The notes beneath the pieces are model-generated. The model was not told the origin of the DNA, did not search any database, and worked only from the letters and a program-made list of their open reading frames with translations. This document shows, in pieces, positions 63,581 to 64,000 of a DNA stretch of 64,000 nt. The stretch covers positions 1 to 64,000 of the forward strand of contig JBGSTD010000047.1 in assembly GCA_041736675.1 (NCBI GenBank). Direction: 5' to 3'. Position 1 is the first letter of the stretch, and each line of letters opens with the position of its first letter. The stretch comes from Salaquimonas sp041736675. Its GTDB lineage: Bacteria > Pseudomonadota > Alphaproteobacteria > Rhizobiales > Rhizobiaceae. The position numbers and the translations under genes were made by a program.

Positions 63581-64000
63581 ATGTTGAGCAAACGCGCCTT
63601 CAATCCATCAACGCAAGCCTTTTCAATTCGAAATCCATATTCTGGCGAAGTTGTCGGGCAATTGTGTGAAACAACAGAAGCGGAAATTGCTGACATTGTG
63701 TTCCGGGCTCGCGCGGCTGCGGCCGACTTCCGTCACTCGACACCTTATGAGCGCCGCATGCTGTTGAACAGTCTTGCTGATCTCATGGCGCGCGATGCAG
63801 AAAGCCTCGCTAAAACAATCTGTAACGAAATGGGCAAGACGATCACGGAGGCGCGCAACGAAATCCGCCGGGCCCAAAATACGTTGCGATTGTCAGGCGA
63901 TGCTGCGACTTTTCTTGATGGCGAGGTCATGCATTGCGGGATCGTGTCCGGCGGCGTTGACCGTCAGGCAGTCGTCAGTCTGCAGCCGGTTGGTGTGGTT
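63581..64000 (+). CDS. aldehyde dehydrogenase family protein (3' end cut by the window)
   Basis: About 140 residues at the N-terminus: AFSIRNPYSGEVVGQLCETTEAE, KTICNEMGKTITEARNEI and LQPVGVV, the opening of the NAD(P)-aldehyde dehydrogenase superfamily. The catalytic Cys and Glu are outside the window. Located 3 bases after the dehydrogenase trio, so it probably oxidises the aldehyde that the trio releases (for example a semialdehyde of an amino acid). Exact subfamily cannot be assigned. Confidence 0.88.
   Translation, partial: MLSKRAFNPSTQAFSIRNPYSGEVVGQLCETTEAEIADIVFRARAAAADFRHSTPYERRMLLNSLADLMARDAESLAKTICNEMGKTITEARNEIRRAQNTLRLSGDAATFLDGEVMHCGIVSGGVDRQAVVSLQPVGVV

Overview
The window looks like chromosome of an alphaproteobacterium of the order Hyphomicrobiales (Rhizobiales). 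Evidence from the sequence: an F0 operon with both b and b' subunits (atpI-B-E-F'-F), a BacA/SbmA transporter, an NnrU protein, a YfgM-like TPR membrane protein next to Der, ispE overlapping moaB, a PA0069-type radical SAM gene followed by rnhB, and complete hut and iol catabolic clusters of rhizobial layout. I cannot name genus or species. Both ends cut a gene: glyS on the left, an aldehyde dehydrogenase on the right.

Region 1 (1-14.2 kb) is housekeeping: glyS and glyQ (separated by YHS, CDGSH and MFS genes), a YcaD-like MFS transporter, an S49 peptidase, a TrmN6-like methyltransferase with a DUF2007 gene, a long-chain prenyl diphosphate synthase, a TPR protein, ispE and moaB. Region 2 (14.3-17.4 kb) is a small AT-rich accessory island: a lone AAA ATPase with a Toprim/DUF4435-like C-terminus (candidate phage-defence gene), followed by an array of hairpin repeats and a universal stress gene. 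Region 3 (17.4-29.7 kb) returns to core genes: lipoprotein, radical SAM protein, rnhB, F0 ATP synthase operon, SleB-type hydrolase, der, YfgM-like, nnrU, sbmA/bacA. Region 4 (29.6-32.8 kb) is a cyanide-insensitive-type bd oxidase, cydAB, with a 36-residue accessory peptide and a MarR regulator upstream.

Region 5 (32.9-56 kb) is catabolic: quiC (3-dehydroshikimate dehydratase); hutC/hutD/hutF/hutIHGU for histidine via formimidoylglutamate deiminase and N-formylglutamate deformylase; iolGCDEB for myo-inositol; then a tetR-esterase-DUF3237 operon divergent from a shikimate dehydrogenase paralogue plus TRAP transporter. With quiC, the last block suggests uptake and breakdown of quinate/shikimate-type compounds or their esters. 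Region 6 (56-64 kb) is a divergent amino-acid-type catabolic cluster: LysR regulator, saccharopine-dehydrogenase-like enzyme and polar amino acid ABC transporter on one strand; on the other a three-subunit HcnABC/opine-oxidase-like flavin dehydrogenase and an aldehyde dehydrogenase. Its substrate cannot be read from sequence and it is the best candidate for an undescribed pathway.

Most promising regulatory signals: a perfect 16-bp palindrome in the hutF/hutI gap with a degenerate copy in the hutC/hutD gap (probable HutC operators); two 21-bp direct repeats placed on a sigma70-like promoter in front of the shikimate dehydrogenase gene (probable operator of the divergent TetR protein); and an inverted repeat in the ABC/dehydrogenase gap. 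No tRNA, rRNA, CRISPR array or intact insertion sequence was seen.
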